From Nicotiana tabacum (lineage: Eukaryota; Streptophyta; Magnoliopsida; Solanales; Solanaceae), in assembly GCF_000715075.1 (NCBI RefSeq), contig NC_134082.1:214694948-214758947 (forward strand): a stretch of 64,000 nucleotides of DNA, in the 5' to 3' direction. The notes below the pieces were generated by a model. That model had not been told where the DNA came from and searched no databases. It worked only from the letters and a program-made list of their open reading frames with translations. The translations under genes and the position numbers were made by a program. Shown piece by piece: positions 1-10,600 of the stretch. Position 1 is the stretch's first letter. Every line of letters begins with the position of its first letter.

Positions 1-244
1 CCGTCTCTTTCATCAGCTTTCGCCCCTCCTTGCACTTCTCCATTTCCGGACACCGGCGGACATCCTAACTCTTAGGCCCCCCCATTCTCATTTCACATTC
101 TTCCCGGCGGGAAACTATCTTTTACTCGCAAAAAACAAAACATATGTATTATAGAAGTAATAAAGGGAGCTTTCTTTTTCTCTTCCAACAATAAAGAGAG
201 GTCGAACGTGGACCTTTGTACTCCTTAGGTATTCCTTTGTTGGA

Positions 245-930
245 CATGAGTAATCGTTCGGTTTGGATCGGTTTTTCCCTAAAAAAGAAATTAAATCAAC
301 TAAGTCGGTTTTTTAAATATTAGAATCAAACTAAATCAATTAAGTCGATTTTTTCTCGATTCGGTTTATGTCAGTCTTTCGATTTTTCTTGTCGGTTTTT
401 TCTTAAACATAAGACGTATACTATCAAACACACATTTCGGCGACCACATTTTCAATGTAGCACTATCAAATCAATTGCTCTTTGAGAAATCTATTATTTA
501 CCAAGATATATTGATGATAATTGAATTCAAATAGTGATGAATAATTTAAGTAATCAATTGAAAATATATTATTTTTAACATGAAATAGATTCTTACACTT
601 AACAAAAGAAAACTACCAATTAAACTATAATGTAAAGGTAAAGAACTGTACTAAAAGTGCAAATGATTAATATTTACTATAAAAATTTTAAAATTTTGTA
701 TAAAAGTATACATATATATAAGTGTAATAATAAATTTAAAATAGCTACTCCTATATTCGGTTTGGTTCGGTTTTTTTTAATTAAAACCAAAATCAAACCA
801 AATTTGATCGGTTTTTAAATTTCAAAACCAATACCAAACCAAACCAAAAAGTATCGAATTTTTTGGTCGGTTTGGTTTGGTTTTCGGTTTAGTTCGGGTT
901 TTCGGATTTTTATAAACACCCCTAATTGAG
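245..930. repeat. CGGTTT-rich dispersed repeat, unclassified
   Basis: Both ends are rich in the motif TCGGTTTGGTTCGGTTTT and its complement AACCAAACCAAA; the middle is plain AT-rich DNA. The right end, near 905-930, reads towards AAACACCCCTA, which resembles the terminus of hAT-type solanaceous repeats. I could not pair it with a matching left terminus or a target duplication, so the boundaries and class are uncertain. No coding sequence is supported in 1-1387. Confidence 0.35.
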
Positions 931-1387
931 ACTTAGAAAAAAAGTAGGTACTATTACTAGTTGAAATTGCATAAAGAGTATTTGAAAATTTCCTGTGTTT
1001 AAACAGTTGTGAGAGAAAACTTTTAATTCCTTTTTTCAAATTCTATTTTCCACACCAAATTTCATATTATATATTTCAAGTTTAAAGTTAAAAATAATTT
1101 GATAAATAAACACTTATCCTGAAACTCTCCAAATATTATTTCAAATTTCTAAGCCTGAATGTATGATCAAATTAGAACGAAAAATTGGCCATCCGAAACT
1201 ATTTATACGACTTAGAACCACACATAAACTATAGGGTGATTTGCAAAAAAAAAATTACAATTTAAAACTCTCGATTTGAGAATTTTATGTAAAAACGAGC
1301 TAGTGGCTCGTAACTTTCACAAACGATTTATGATGTTATTCAGAAGTTATGCCAGGCGGAAGAATGAGAAATTTTCACATATATTAA

Positions 1388-2133
1388 GCTCCCGTTTGGC
1401 AATAAATTTTGGAAACTTTTTTCAAATTTTATTTGCAAATATGTTTATTTTGGTAACTATGGACAATTTTATTAATTACCAACGCAAGAAATGCAAAGCC
1501 TAGCTAGACTTACCTAGTCCGGCTGATCTATATCTACATGTTTCTAACCAACCCCTGAAATGATAATCATCTGCTTTGCTAGGGAGATATGGCACACCTC
1601 ATATGGAGGGTTTCCGTTTCTCCATGTAGCTACAGTCCCCCATTACCCCAAACCCCAACCAGACACTGCACCACAAATTAGAAAATACAATGTTTCAGCA
1701 TATTGTTGACTGCAGGCTTAGCTCTCACATTGCAAACGCATTCTATTTCTTTGGCTATGAGATCATATGCTTTTTCAGTATTCTCATGGACTCTAGTGTT
1801 TCTTTCCCTCCATATAACAATTACATACTCAGCATATACTTTTTTGAACAAAGATGCTTGCTTGGTCTTCCTTCTCGGTCTTTTCAAATATGTTTGTTTA
1901 TAGATTTTAATCACTTTTTGGAAGATTTTGAAAACACAATCTTCAAATTCCAAAAATAACTCTAGAGTATTATTTTTTTTAAAGTTTTTGAAGTTTTGAG
2001 CTTACAAACTTTAATTTTTTTTCAACTAAAATGCATGTCCAAATACAATTTCAACTTTCAGAACCCACTATTCATCTTATGTTCAAAAACTTATTTTTTC
2101 AAGTTTCAACCAAATCTATATCCAAACGCTAGC
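1388..2133. mobile_element. PIF/Harbinger-type MITE with TAA target duplication
   Basis: The left end GCTCCCGTTTGG and the reverse complement of the right end, GCTAGCGTTTGG, form imperfect terminal inverted repeats. TAA lies directly outside both ends (1385-1387 and 2134-2136), the 3-bp duplication expected of PIF/Harbinger elements. The sub-terminal sequence is AT-rich and non-coding. A LINE tail sits inside it (about 1510-1959), so the MITE is the older insertion. The class rests on ends and duplication only; no transposase is present. Confidence 0.6.
1510..1959 (-). mobile_element. LINE 3' end remnant nested in the MITE
   Basis: The minus strand at 1678-1953 encodes a short open stretch containing VIWRERNTRVHENTEKAYD. 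This matches the W-x-ERN-x-R motif close to the C-terminus of plant L1-type reverse transcriptases, downstream of the zf-RVT domain. The reverse transcriptase core is absent, as expected of a 5'-truncated copy. The 3' untranslated part probably runs towards 1510. No target duplication was found. Confidence 0.6.
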
Positions 2134-2136
2134 TAA

Positions 2137-2551
2137 AACATGTATAACTGAGAAGTTTCATCATAAATTAAGACAAGTATTCACTTGATTAAAATAGTAA
2201 ACGAATTATTCCGCATAACTTCAAAGAATATAAAAATCAAGCAAGGACCATCGTTATGTCTATAAAACTTTTTATGACAAAAAATATACTATAAATTATT
2301 ACAATAAAAATAAATACTCGTGATGATAAAAATAATTGAATTAATATAATATATGTATATATTTGTGTATACAAAAATATTACATATGTTATTACATTTA
2401 TGACTTTTGAATTAGATTGTTGTAGATAATTATATTGTAATTACTATATTTTGGTGAGATTGTATGACAATATAGTGAAAGGAGTGAGATTGAATGACGT
2501 CATTCATGAACGCGCGGATCGCGATCAAATTACCTGGTTTGTGAAATAATC
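2137..2551. other. AT-rich intergenic DNA, nothing recognised
   Basis: Simple AT-rich sequence with TATA-like runs. I see no reading frame, RNA gene or repeat that I can name. Confidence 0.5.
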
Positions 2552-2810
2552 AATAACAACCAAGATACCTTTTTAGTTTCAAAAATTATTTAAAGTTACC
2601 CTCTGTCATACTAATCGAGCAAAAATACTCTTTCGTCACGCTATTGGATAAATATACCCCCGAGTTAAAAGAGAGGCCACGTGGCAATCATTTAATCTAT
2701 TTGATCCATCTGGGTTTATTTTTATACTGACCCGGCCCAATATTCTGTACACATCCTAAATGCTAAACCCTTATTCAACCACTTTAAAATCTGAACCTAA
2801 CTTTTTGGTC
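2552..2810 (+). repeat. Dispersed repeat, copy A (inverted partner at 10335-10600)
   Basis: Shares landmarks with the reverse complement of 10335-10600 in the same order: AAAGTTACCCTCTGT, ATCGAGCAAAAAT, AAATATACCCC, a CA-TGTGGCA block and AAACCCTTATTCAAC. The two copies are about 7.5 kb apart in opposite orientation, on either side of the Copia element. I know no coding product for this family, and the class is unresolved. Confidence 0.6.
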
Positions 2811-3094
2811 CTTACTTCATCTCATTCGTTGGACCCTTTTATCTGCAAGTGCACTCCGAAGAACACAAGAAATGAAGGTCAATCTCTATCTACACATCCA
2901 CGTTGATAAACCCAAGAAAACAAGGGTTAAATCTCCGTAAGAGTAAAAGATACAACATGTTTATATTTCTTATCACTTAGATCTAATTATTGTTGGCAAC
3001 TTTTTAGAGTGGTATAGATGAAGAAGGTGGGTTTATTTCTCACTGTTTATCCAAAAATCCGAAAATAAACCTTATAACAATAAGAAGAAGAAAT

Positions 3095-3566
3095 TGTAGT
3101 AAAATGACAACAGGAAAATTACAATAACACTGCAATATTAATATAAATAAATATACGGACTAGCTTGAGTCGTGTTGGGCACTATCTTAATAAACTATTT
3201 CAGCAGTATGAAATGTTTCCCCAGGATTAAACAAGCTTACCTCTATTTTATTTAGAGGATATAGGAATCAGCAAAATATTTATATTACAATAATCCAACA
3301 AGATTGAAAAGAGAATAAGGACAAAGAAATTTTATAAATAAAATTGAAAATAAGAGAAGTTAAGCGAGAAAGAGAAGAAAGCTAAGTAGAAAGAGCTTTT
3401 TGTTTCTGATTATGGAGAATTGTGTAACCAATGGTGACTATTTATAGTTGTAATTGCATGAGACTTGGTTTTTGCATGGCAACAACGTGGCAGAAGATTT
3501 GCCGCTTATCATAGCCTTCTAGAAGGGCTAAGACATTTGTCAAAAGGGCTTTAAAATATTGCCACA
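3095..3566 (-). repeat. 3' LTR of the older Copia element
   Basis: About 472 bp, TG to CA, matching 9518-10006 along its whole length. It carries a TATTTATAG-like box in its right half. Inside the element it is followed by CTCCAC-rich sequence whose complement (GTGGAGGAC) is a plausible polypurine tract. Confidence 0.8.
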
Positions 3567-3927
3567 GTCCTCCACTATTTTAAAGACCTTCAAAAGTAAA
3601 CTTGTTGGATTTGTATGGTCCAAATGCACTTGGTTTGGTGTCTTTTGGACTATGAATCAAATTAGACCGATAAAATTTAATTCACATAATTATTGGTAAA
3701 ATATAATATTTCTATGAACCAATAATTCTTATTGTAAGTCAGAGATTTTTATCAATCACAATTCGACCCTCACAATTTTGTTGTTCAACGCGGTTTTGCA
3801 CCACTAGGCCATGCGCGTACCTGGTAATTCATGAGAGCTCTAGAGACTAGGTCAAAATCTCATAGCCATTGCCTCACTCCACTCTCATATAGGTGAATTC
3901 ATCAAGTGTATACTGCTTTTAAATACA
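3567..3927. other. Non-coding remainder between Copia LTR and Gypsy LTR
   Basis: Holds the presumed polypurine tract of the Copia element at its left edge, then sequence with no recognisable reverse transcriptase or RNase H homology. The missing Copia 3' half implies a deletion here in addition to the Gypsy insertion. Confidence 0.45.
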
Positions 3928-4621
3928 CCATAGTCACGACCCGAAATTTCACCGTCGAAACCGTAATGGCGCCTAATATTTCACTTGCTAGGCAAGCTAA
4001 TGTTAGAACAATTTATCCTTTTTAATAGTCTAAAATTAATTAATGAAGAAGAACTGATTTAATTACAATAATTCGAAATATAAATGTGGAAGCTACAACT
4101 GTAAAAACATCTAAAAATCCATGAACCTGGTGTCACAAGTGCATGAGCTTATAGAGTAATACATACAAGGGTCTGAAATAAATACAAAGCTGTCTGAATG
4201 AAAATACACAGCTAACTAGAAAGAAGAAGGGGGCTCCAGGAGATGCGGGCACTGAGCATCCGTACCTCAAGTCTCCGCAACTGTCCAATCCAAGCACGCT
4301 AATAACATCCGTTGGGATAGACTCTAAAATCTGCATAATGTGCAGGGTGTAGTATCAGTACAGCCGACCCTATGTATTGGTAAGTGCCGAGCTTAACCTC
4401 GATGAACTATTGACGAGGCTAAGGCGAGTCACCTACACTACAACCTATATCGCAGTATATAATAATGACAGAAAATAGGATTGCTAAATAGAATTAAACA
4501 GTCAACTGAAAGTAATAACCACAGCCTCAAGAATAAACCAGTGTCATCTAGAATCTACCAATCTTTAATAGTCTGAATACAAATGTCGGAAAAACCAACA
4601 CATCTCAAGAAATGGAAACAC

Positions 4622-4925
4622 ATAAGTTGTTGCGGCGCGCAACCCCATCCCACCAGACAACACAAAATCCTCCCTTGTTTTACCGTAACAATATCATCAA
4701 CAGTAAATAATATGTATATATTGCGGCGCGCAACCCGGTCCCACCATATATCAATATCAATATCACAGTTCACCCTTATTTCACCATATCAATCTACTCT
4801 TATTCCACATGTTGCGGCGTGCAACCCTATCCTACCATATAGTATGAATTCACCCTTATTCTACCATATCAATCCACCCTTATTACACTTGCTGCGGCGT
4901 GCAACCCGATCCTACCATATCAGTA
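4622..4925. repeat. Four phased GTTGCGGCGCGCAAC hairpin repeats
   Basis: The core GTTGCGGCGCGCAACCC (variants ATTGCGGCGCG and CTGCGGCGTG) recurs near 4629, 4721, 4811 and 4891, spaced 80-92 bp and each followed by YCCYACCAKAT. GTTGC and GCAAC can pair around a GGCGC loop. GC-rich cores stand out in otherwise AT-rich DNA within the Gypsy LTR. The short open reading frame running through them is a by-product. Confidence 0.75.
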
Positions 4926-5894
4926 CCAAATACTCAAAGCACAATCAAATCAATAGTCAACCACAAAGTCTTTACGATTAATAAATACCAAACTGAACCA
5001 AATGGAACTTGTACAATAACAAAATCTACACGAGTAATACTACACAACGAGACCAATTCTGCAATTGACAATTAGAAGGTGCAAGTAAATCAATTTAAAC
5101 AAATAGCAGGGAATCATGAAACTATGGAAGAACTAGCATCGTTAACAGAAGAAGATATTGATTAATAAGTAGCAGTTAAGCATGGAAAGCATTTAGAGCA
5201 TATAACAGTAAAGACATGAAAGGAAATAATTAAGGAAAAATGAAAAATCAAGGAAAACAGATAATTTGGCAGCGTATAAGCAATCGTCACCTTGCATATA
5301 TGCCACTCGCATGGAATTCACATAGCACATAGTCTGAGGGGTCCCTAATTCTCTCAAGTCAAGGTTAGACACAATACTTACTTCGCTCCAAAGATCACTC
5401 AAAGCTCAACCACAACCTTGCCTTTCAAACACGCCTCCGAATCGACAATATCTAGCAAATTACCAACCAGACGATTCAAATTAAGTCTTAAGAACTACCC
5501 ATGATTGTAAAGAATTCAATTTAGGTCATTATTGAAAAAGTTAACAAAAGTTAACACCCGGGGCCGCTTGGTCCAAACCCAAAATTCGGACCAAAACCCG
5601 ATTACACATTCACCCCCGAGCCCGGTTATGTGATTTATTTTGGAATCCGACCTCAATTTGAGGTCTAAATCCCCAATTTACTAAATCCTTAATTTCTACC
5701 CAAAAAACCAAAATTCCATCATGAACACTTTAAATTTTAGATTAAAACCTTGTGAAATGTAATGAAAGATTAAAAGAAAATGGGTTAGAATCACTTACCA
5801 ATGATTTGGGGAAGAATGGTTCTTTGGAAAATCGCCTCTAAGGTTTCTTGTTTTGAAAATTTGAAGAATGAATTAAAAATCCCGTCTAAGTCAT

Positions 5895-6290
5895 ATTTAC
5901 CCAGATGCAAATGTCGCAAATGCGATATCATGTTCGCATTTGTGAACATCGCAATTGCGAGAAAGAGGTCGCAATTGCGAACTCCTTCAGAAATCCCATT
6001 GATTGCAAATGTGATAAAACATCCGCAAATGCGAACCTTGCACCCCTCACAAATTTGGTCTTTCCTTCGCAAATGCGAAGATTCTCGAAATAGTACTGAG
6101 TCGCAAATGCGACTCTACCTTCGCAAAAGCGGACAGGACAAGTTCGCAAATGCGAACTCTAGCCTCACAAATGCGAGTATATGGTGGCCCAGCTACTCTT
6201 CGCATTTGCGATGAGTAGTTCGCAAATGCGAACCCCTCAGAGGTTGTAAATGCGATGCCTGATCTCGAAAATGCGAGATCAGAGGCCTGC
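5895..6290. repeat. Dense TCGCAAATGCGAA-type palindrome cluster
   Basis: More than a dozen copies of TCGCAAATGCGA, GCAATTGCGA and close variants occur on both strands within about 400 bp of the Gypsy LTR. The copies are irregularly spaced and the motif is near-palindromic. Short frames on both strands here are composition artefacts. Confidence 0.75.
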
Positions 6291-6806
6291 AACAAAATCT
6301 GAAACACCACCAACATTTTCCAAGTCAAATTTCACTATGTAGCCTATCTGAAACTCACCCGAGCCCTCGGGGCTCTACACCAAACATGCACACAAGTCTA
6401 AAAATATCATACGAACTTGCTCGCGCAATCAAATCGCTAAAATAACACCTAGAACTATGAATTGAACACCAAATCAAATGAAATTTTCAAGAAAACTTTG
6501 AAACTTCTATTTTTACAACCAGTTGTCTGAATCACGTCAAACCAACTCCGTTTCTCACCAAATTTCACATATAAGTCATAAATAAGGTTTTAGATCTATA
6601 CCAGATCCCGAAATCAAAATACGGACCCGATATCCAAATTAACTATTGGTTAAACATTTCAATTTCATTAAGCCTTTAACTTTCAAATTTCAACAAAGTC
6701 CGATATATCAGGATATGGACTTCCGAATTTGATTCCGGGCATACGCCCAAGTCCCAAATCACGATACGGACCCACCGGGACCGTCAAAATACGAATCCGG
6801 ATTTTG

Positions 6807-7080
6807 ACATCTATTTGATGGATAAAAAAGTTTGCGGATTGAAGTTAAGGCAATTAAAACTCGAATAGAAGAAATTTTAGTCATTGGTGCAAATGTATCA
6901 AAATAATTTATATTTTATTTTTGAGAAAATTCTTTAGGTACTAACCGAGCTTTATATTTATATATAGATCCATCGAGACTAAATTTCTTTTTGAAAATCC
7001 ATTTACAACCAATGGGCTTTGCACTAGGAGTTAAATCTATTAAAATCCATGTTTTATTTTTCAAAATAGAATCGATTTCA
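6807..7080 (-). pseudogene. Copia reverse transcriptase, N-terminal fragment
   Basis: Read on the minus strand, the frame gives KPIGCKWIFKKKFSLDG followed by YKARLVP and SSIRVLIAL, the conserved start of Copia reverse transcriptase. A stop lies soon after the EFSQK motif and a frameshift precedes the IHQIDVK stretch. The frame ends at the Gypsy LTR, so the YVDD catalytic motif is missing. It cannot encode an active enzyme. Confidence 0.75.
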
Positions 7081-7084
7081 ACTT

Positions 7085-8348
7085 TTATTGCCTTTTTTCA
7101 ATAATTAACTTATGAAGACGATATAACTTCAGAATAATTTGATGGTTCATTATCGACAAGAAAAGTCTGAAAATTATTTTCATTAAAAAATATTCTTTCC
7201 TAGGCCTTTTACTTCTTCTCAGTTCCTCGTTAGAGGTAATTTCATTATTTGTTTTAACAGGTGTATGAGAAATTTTATTAGATAGTGGATATAAATATTC
7301 AAAGAACTCAGCATTCTTTGCCTCAATTATAGTATTGTAATCAAGCATATCACTTTTTAAAATAAGAAATCTATATGCAACACTATGTTCAGCGTATCCA
7401 ATAAGCATGCAATCAATAGTTTTGGAACTTATTTTTCTCTTTTTAGGTTCAAGAAAAAGAACTTAAGCAAGGCACTCCCGCACTTTTAAATATTTCAAGT
7501 TAGATTTATAACCCCTCCACAATTCATACGGAGTTTTGCCAGTTCTTCTATGTGGTATTCTATTTGTAAGTGACATGCAAATAAAATAGCTTCACCCCAC
7601 AAATTATTAGGAGCATTAGAAGTAACTAACATAGAGTTCATCATCTTTTTCAATGTTCTATTTTTTCTTTCAGCTATTCCATTTGACTCGGGTGAATAAG
7701 GCGAAGTTACTTCATGAATAATTCCATTTTTTTACAAAAATCATTTAAAGATAAATATTCTCCACCTCTATCAGATATAATTCTCTTGATTTTTCTACTA
7801 AGTTGATTTTCAACCTCAGTTTTATAAGAAATAAAAGCATTAAATGCATCATTTTTATTTCTAAGCAAATACAACTTAGTATATCTAGAAAAATTATTAA
7901 TAAAAGTCACATAATATCTTTTACTACCTCTAATCATAGTCTGCTTTAAATCGCCTAAATCAATGTGAATCAAGGATAATAGTTTAGTTTCTCTATTTAC
8001 AGAAAAATAAGTCTTTCTAGTACTTTTAGCTTCAACACATATTTCACATTTGTCAATATTATTTGAGTCTAAACCAGATATTAATTCTAGTGACTGCATT
8101 TTTTTTATATACACGACATTAAAATGTCCTAGTCTAACATGCCATAAAGAAATAGACTCAACCATATAAGCAGGAATAGATACATTTCCATTTATAACAT
8201 CATAAACATTAAGTACAAAGAGTTCTTGGTTACAATAGCCCTTTGCCACAAACACATTATTTTTGGTCATTATGATCTTATCAGATTCAAATGACACTTT
8301 CACTCCGGCTCTTCCCAATAAGGATACAAAGATCAAGTTTACCCTCAT
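7085..8348 (-). pseudogene. Copia GAG-pre-integrase and integrase, broken
   Basis: The minus-strand frame at 7707-8348 contains the HHCC-type finger (LWHVRLGH, then CEICVEAK) and the first two catalytic acidic residues of the integrase core (IHIDLGDL and SDRGGEY). The third, the glutamate of GIAERKNRT, follows near 7660 in a different frame, so a frameshift lies at about 7707-7735. Another break occurs near 7570. The segment 7085-7408 holds the post-integrase GYAEHSVAYRF motif and the basic RRSKRPRKE stretch that precedes reverse transcriptase. Confidence 0.8.
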
Positions 8349-8655
8349 AGTAAAAACATGCAGTACATTAGCAATGGCTAAAGTTTTTCCCTAAGTGAGT
8401 TTCAGGAGAACTTTACCCTTACCCAAGACTTTGGTAGTACTTGATTCTCCAAGGTGGACCTCTTCTCTATCATCATCTAAAGGAGTGCAAGAGGAAAATG
8501 CTTCTCGATTTGCACAAATGTCCCGAGTAGCCCCAGTGTCTACCACATATTCTTTTGCATGTGCTACAATATTTACTTGAGAAATGGCAACTACAACAAT
8601 ATCACTTCCTTCATTAAGTTAGCTTTAGGAGTATTAGTTTTTCCTTTGTCATTTC

Positions 8656-9505
8656 CTACTTTGTACCTTCACTGTGAGGCATGATGGTCTGGTTTTCCAC
8701 AAACAAAACAAGAGCATTTTTTTTTCTTTTAAGGTTAGGATTTTTAGACTTGTAACTTTGAGACTTATTCTTGTACCTTTTGCGGTTGTTGCTACTGCTT
8801 TGCACTAAATTTGTATTAAGAGTTGTCATCCTAGATGTGGCAGATTCTTTTCTGTTGGAATCTTCAATTAGGATGTGGGTCACAATTTTCTCAATGGTGA
8901 AATTTTTCTGTTTGTGTTTTAAGTTATTTTTGCAGTTACTCCATGAGTCAAACAGCTTCTCAACCAGTACTCCAGCAACAAACTTTTCTGGTAATAACAT
9001 CCCCTCGACCTTCAAGTCTTCTAACAATTTTTGATATTCGTTGATTTGCACGTTCATCTCTTTATCACCTCTCGTCTGCCATTGATAAAAATTTTCTACT
9101 ATAAATTTTTGTTTTGTAGCATCTTCACTAGAGAATTTTTAATCAAGGCTCCCAGATAGTTTTTGCTTCTTTATAACTGCAATACACATCAAACAATTCA
9201 TTTGAAATAGTTTGTAATATAGTATGACGACATATCTTGTTGGCATGTTGTCATGATTCCACTATTTTATTATCAGTGTGTGGATTAGGTTGTGGATGCA
9301 GTAGTGCATATACAATACCATGAACATCAATCAGTAAGAAAATACGTTCTTGCCAACGCTTAAACTTTTCATTGGCAAAAATTTCGATATTTGACACATC
9401 TGGAAATGACGTGGCATATGATAGTGCAACTGGAACTGGGGCAGCGGAGGCAACACCAATATTGGTAGTATCAGTAGTATTTTCAGCATCAATGTTATTT
9501 GCCAT
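8656..9505 (-). pseudogene. Copia gag, broken
   Basis: The N-terminal part (ATG at 9505, MANNIDAENTTD) and a middle part (8656-9057) are in separate frames. A zinc knuckle of CFVCGKPDHHASQ form lies near 8680-8715, but the codon for the last cysteine reads TGA, and an expanded A-run just upstream shifts the frame. The ATG is only 12 bp inside the 5' LTR, and I see no TGGTATCAGAGC-type primer binding site there, which is unusual for Copia. Confidence 0.75.
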
Positions 9506-9517
9506 AGTTTCTTAGAT

Positions 9518-10006
9518 TGTAGTAAAATGACAACAGGAAAATTACAATAACACTGCAATATTAATATAAATAAATACACGGATTATCTTGAGTCGTGTTG
9601 TCTTAAGAAACTATTTCAGTAGTGTGAAATGTTTCCCCAGGATCAAACAAGCTTACCTCTATTTTATTTAGAGGATACAAGAATCAACAAAATATTTATA
9701 TTACAATAATCCAACACGATTGAAAAGAGAATAAGGACAAAGAAAATTTATAAATATAATTGGAAATAAGAGAAGCTAAGCGAAAAGGAGAATGAAAGCT
9801 AAGCAGAAAGAGCTTTTGTTTCTAATAATGGAGAATTGTATAACCAATGGTGGCTATTTATAGCTTTAATTGCATGATACTTGATTTTTTCTGTGGCAAA
9901 AAAACGTGGCAGAGGATTTACCACTTTTTACACTTCTTTTGCCACTTATCATAGCCTTCTAGAAGGGCTAAGACATTTGTCCAAAGGGCTTTAAAATATT
10001 ACCACA
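9518..10006 (-). repeat. 5' LTR of the older Copia element
   Basis: About 489 bp, TG to CA. It differs from the 3' LTR by scattered substitutions, loss of a GGGCAC-like segment near its start and an extra CTTTTTACACTTCTTTTGCCA stretch near its end. Confidence 0.8.
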
Positions 10007-10334
10007 TAAATCAACAGAAATTCAGTACGAGAATTTAATTTCTGAAAAATTTGTTGAAGTAGCATTACGAGGAATGAGTGGTGTAAGCTTGTGCAACAAT
10101 TAGAATTCGGGCAACATGTGAAGAAAAAGAGGTTAGCTTTGAGACCAATTTAGAGTAAAAATAATGGGAGTGACAGTAGCACTGAATTATTTGAAAGAGT
10201 AATGTCAAGGAATCCAAGATCAACTGTTTATGGAGGTTGATTGGAAAATATTATATAGTTCTTTTGGTAGTAGGATTTATGAAGCCTATGCAACTAAAAT
10301 ATTTGAAGGTATGGTTATGTTTGTTTAGATTGAA

Positions 10335-10600
10335 GACTTAGAACTCGGGGAAGGGGTCGCCAGGGACGTTGAATAAGGGTTTAATTTCTAGGGTGGATAT
10401 TTGGTATCGGGGTCGGATTACTGTCAAAATATACCCTGATGGACCTAATGGCTTAAATGGCTGCCACATGGCCCTTCCGTTAACTTGGGGTATATTTGTT
10501 TATAGTAAGACGATAAGGGCATTTTTGCTCGATAAGTATAACAGAGGGTAACTTTAAATAATTTTCGGTAGTAAAGAATATTTTTAACTCTTTTCCTTAT
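10335..10600 (-). repeat. Dispersed repeat, copy B
   Basis: Reverse-complement partner of 2552-2810, with the same ordered landmarks (GTTGAATAAGGGTTTAAT, GGGGTATATTTG, TTTTTGCTCGAT, AGAGGGTAACTTTAAATAAT). No coding product is supported. Confidence 0.6.

Larger units (their letters stand above)
3928..6806 (-). mobile_element. Long Gypsy-type LTR (probably solo), minus orientation
   Basis: The left edge reads GTCACGACCCGAAATTTCAC and the right edge, read on the minus strand, starts near TGTCAAAATCCGGATTC; both are phrases I know from ends of large solanaceous Ty3/Gypsy LTRs. The block interrupts the reverse transcriptase frame of the Copia element exactly at its IHQIDVK stretch. It contains two repeat zones, annotated separately, and no gag or pol. 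A Gypsy family assignment comes from remembered LTR sequence. The matching target duplication is absent, in line with loss of the left flank. Confidence 0.6.
3095..10006 (-). mobile_element. Degenerate Copia LTR retrotransposon, split by a Gypsy LTR
   Basis: Two related direct repeats, 3095-3566 and 9518-10006, start TGTAGTAAAATGAC and end CCACA; they are the 3' and 5' LTRs of a minus-strand element. The flanks GAAAT and TAAAT may be a mutated 5-bp target duplication. Between them the minus strand carries, in order from the right, gag, a zinc knuckle, the GAG-pre-integrase and integrase region, and the start of reverse transcriptase. The reading frame is then lost at about 6806, where a Gypsy LTR begins. 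Most of reverse transcriptase and RNase H is missing. The LTRs differ by many substitutions and indels, so it is older than the Copia at 55599. No autonomous coding capacity remains. Confidence 0.85.

Noticed and set aside
4583..4981. Plus-strand open frame of 132 codons
   Set aside because: It runs through the four hairpin repeats of the Gypsy LTR; its internal repetition reflects the DNA repeat and it has no known motif.
5801..6214. Overlapping open frames on both strands
   Set aside because: They are caused by the CGCAAATGCG palindromes, which lack stops in several frames. No homology is recognised.
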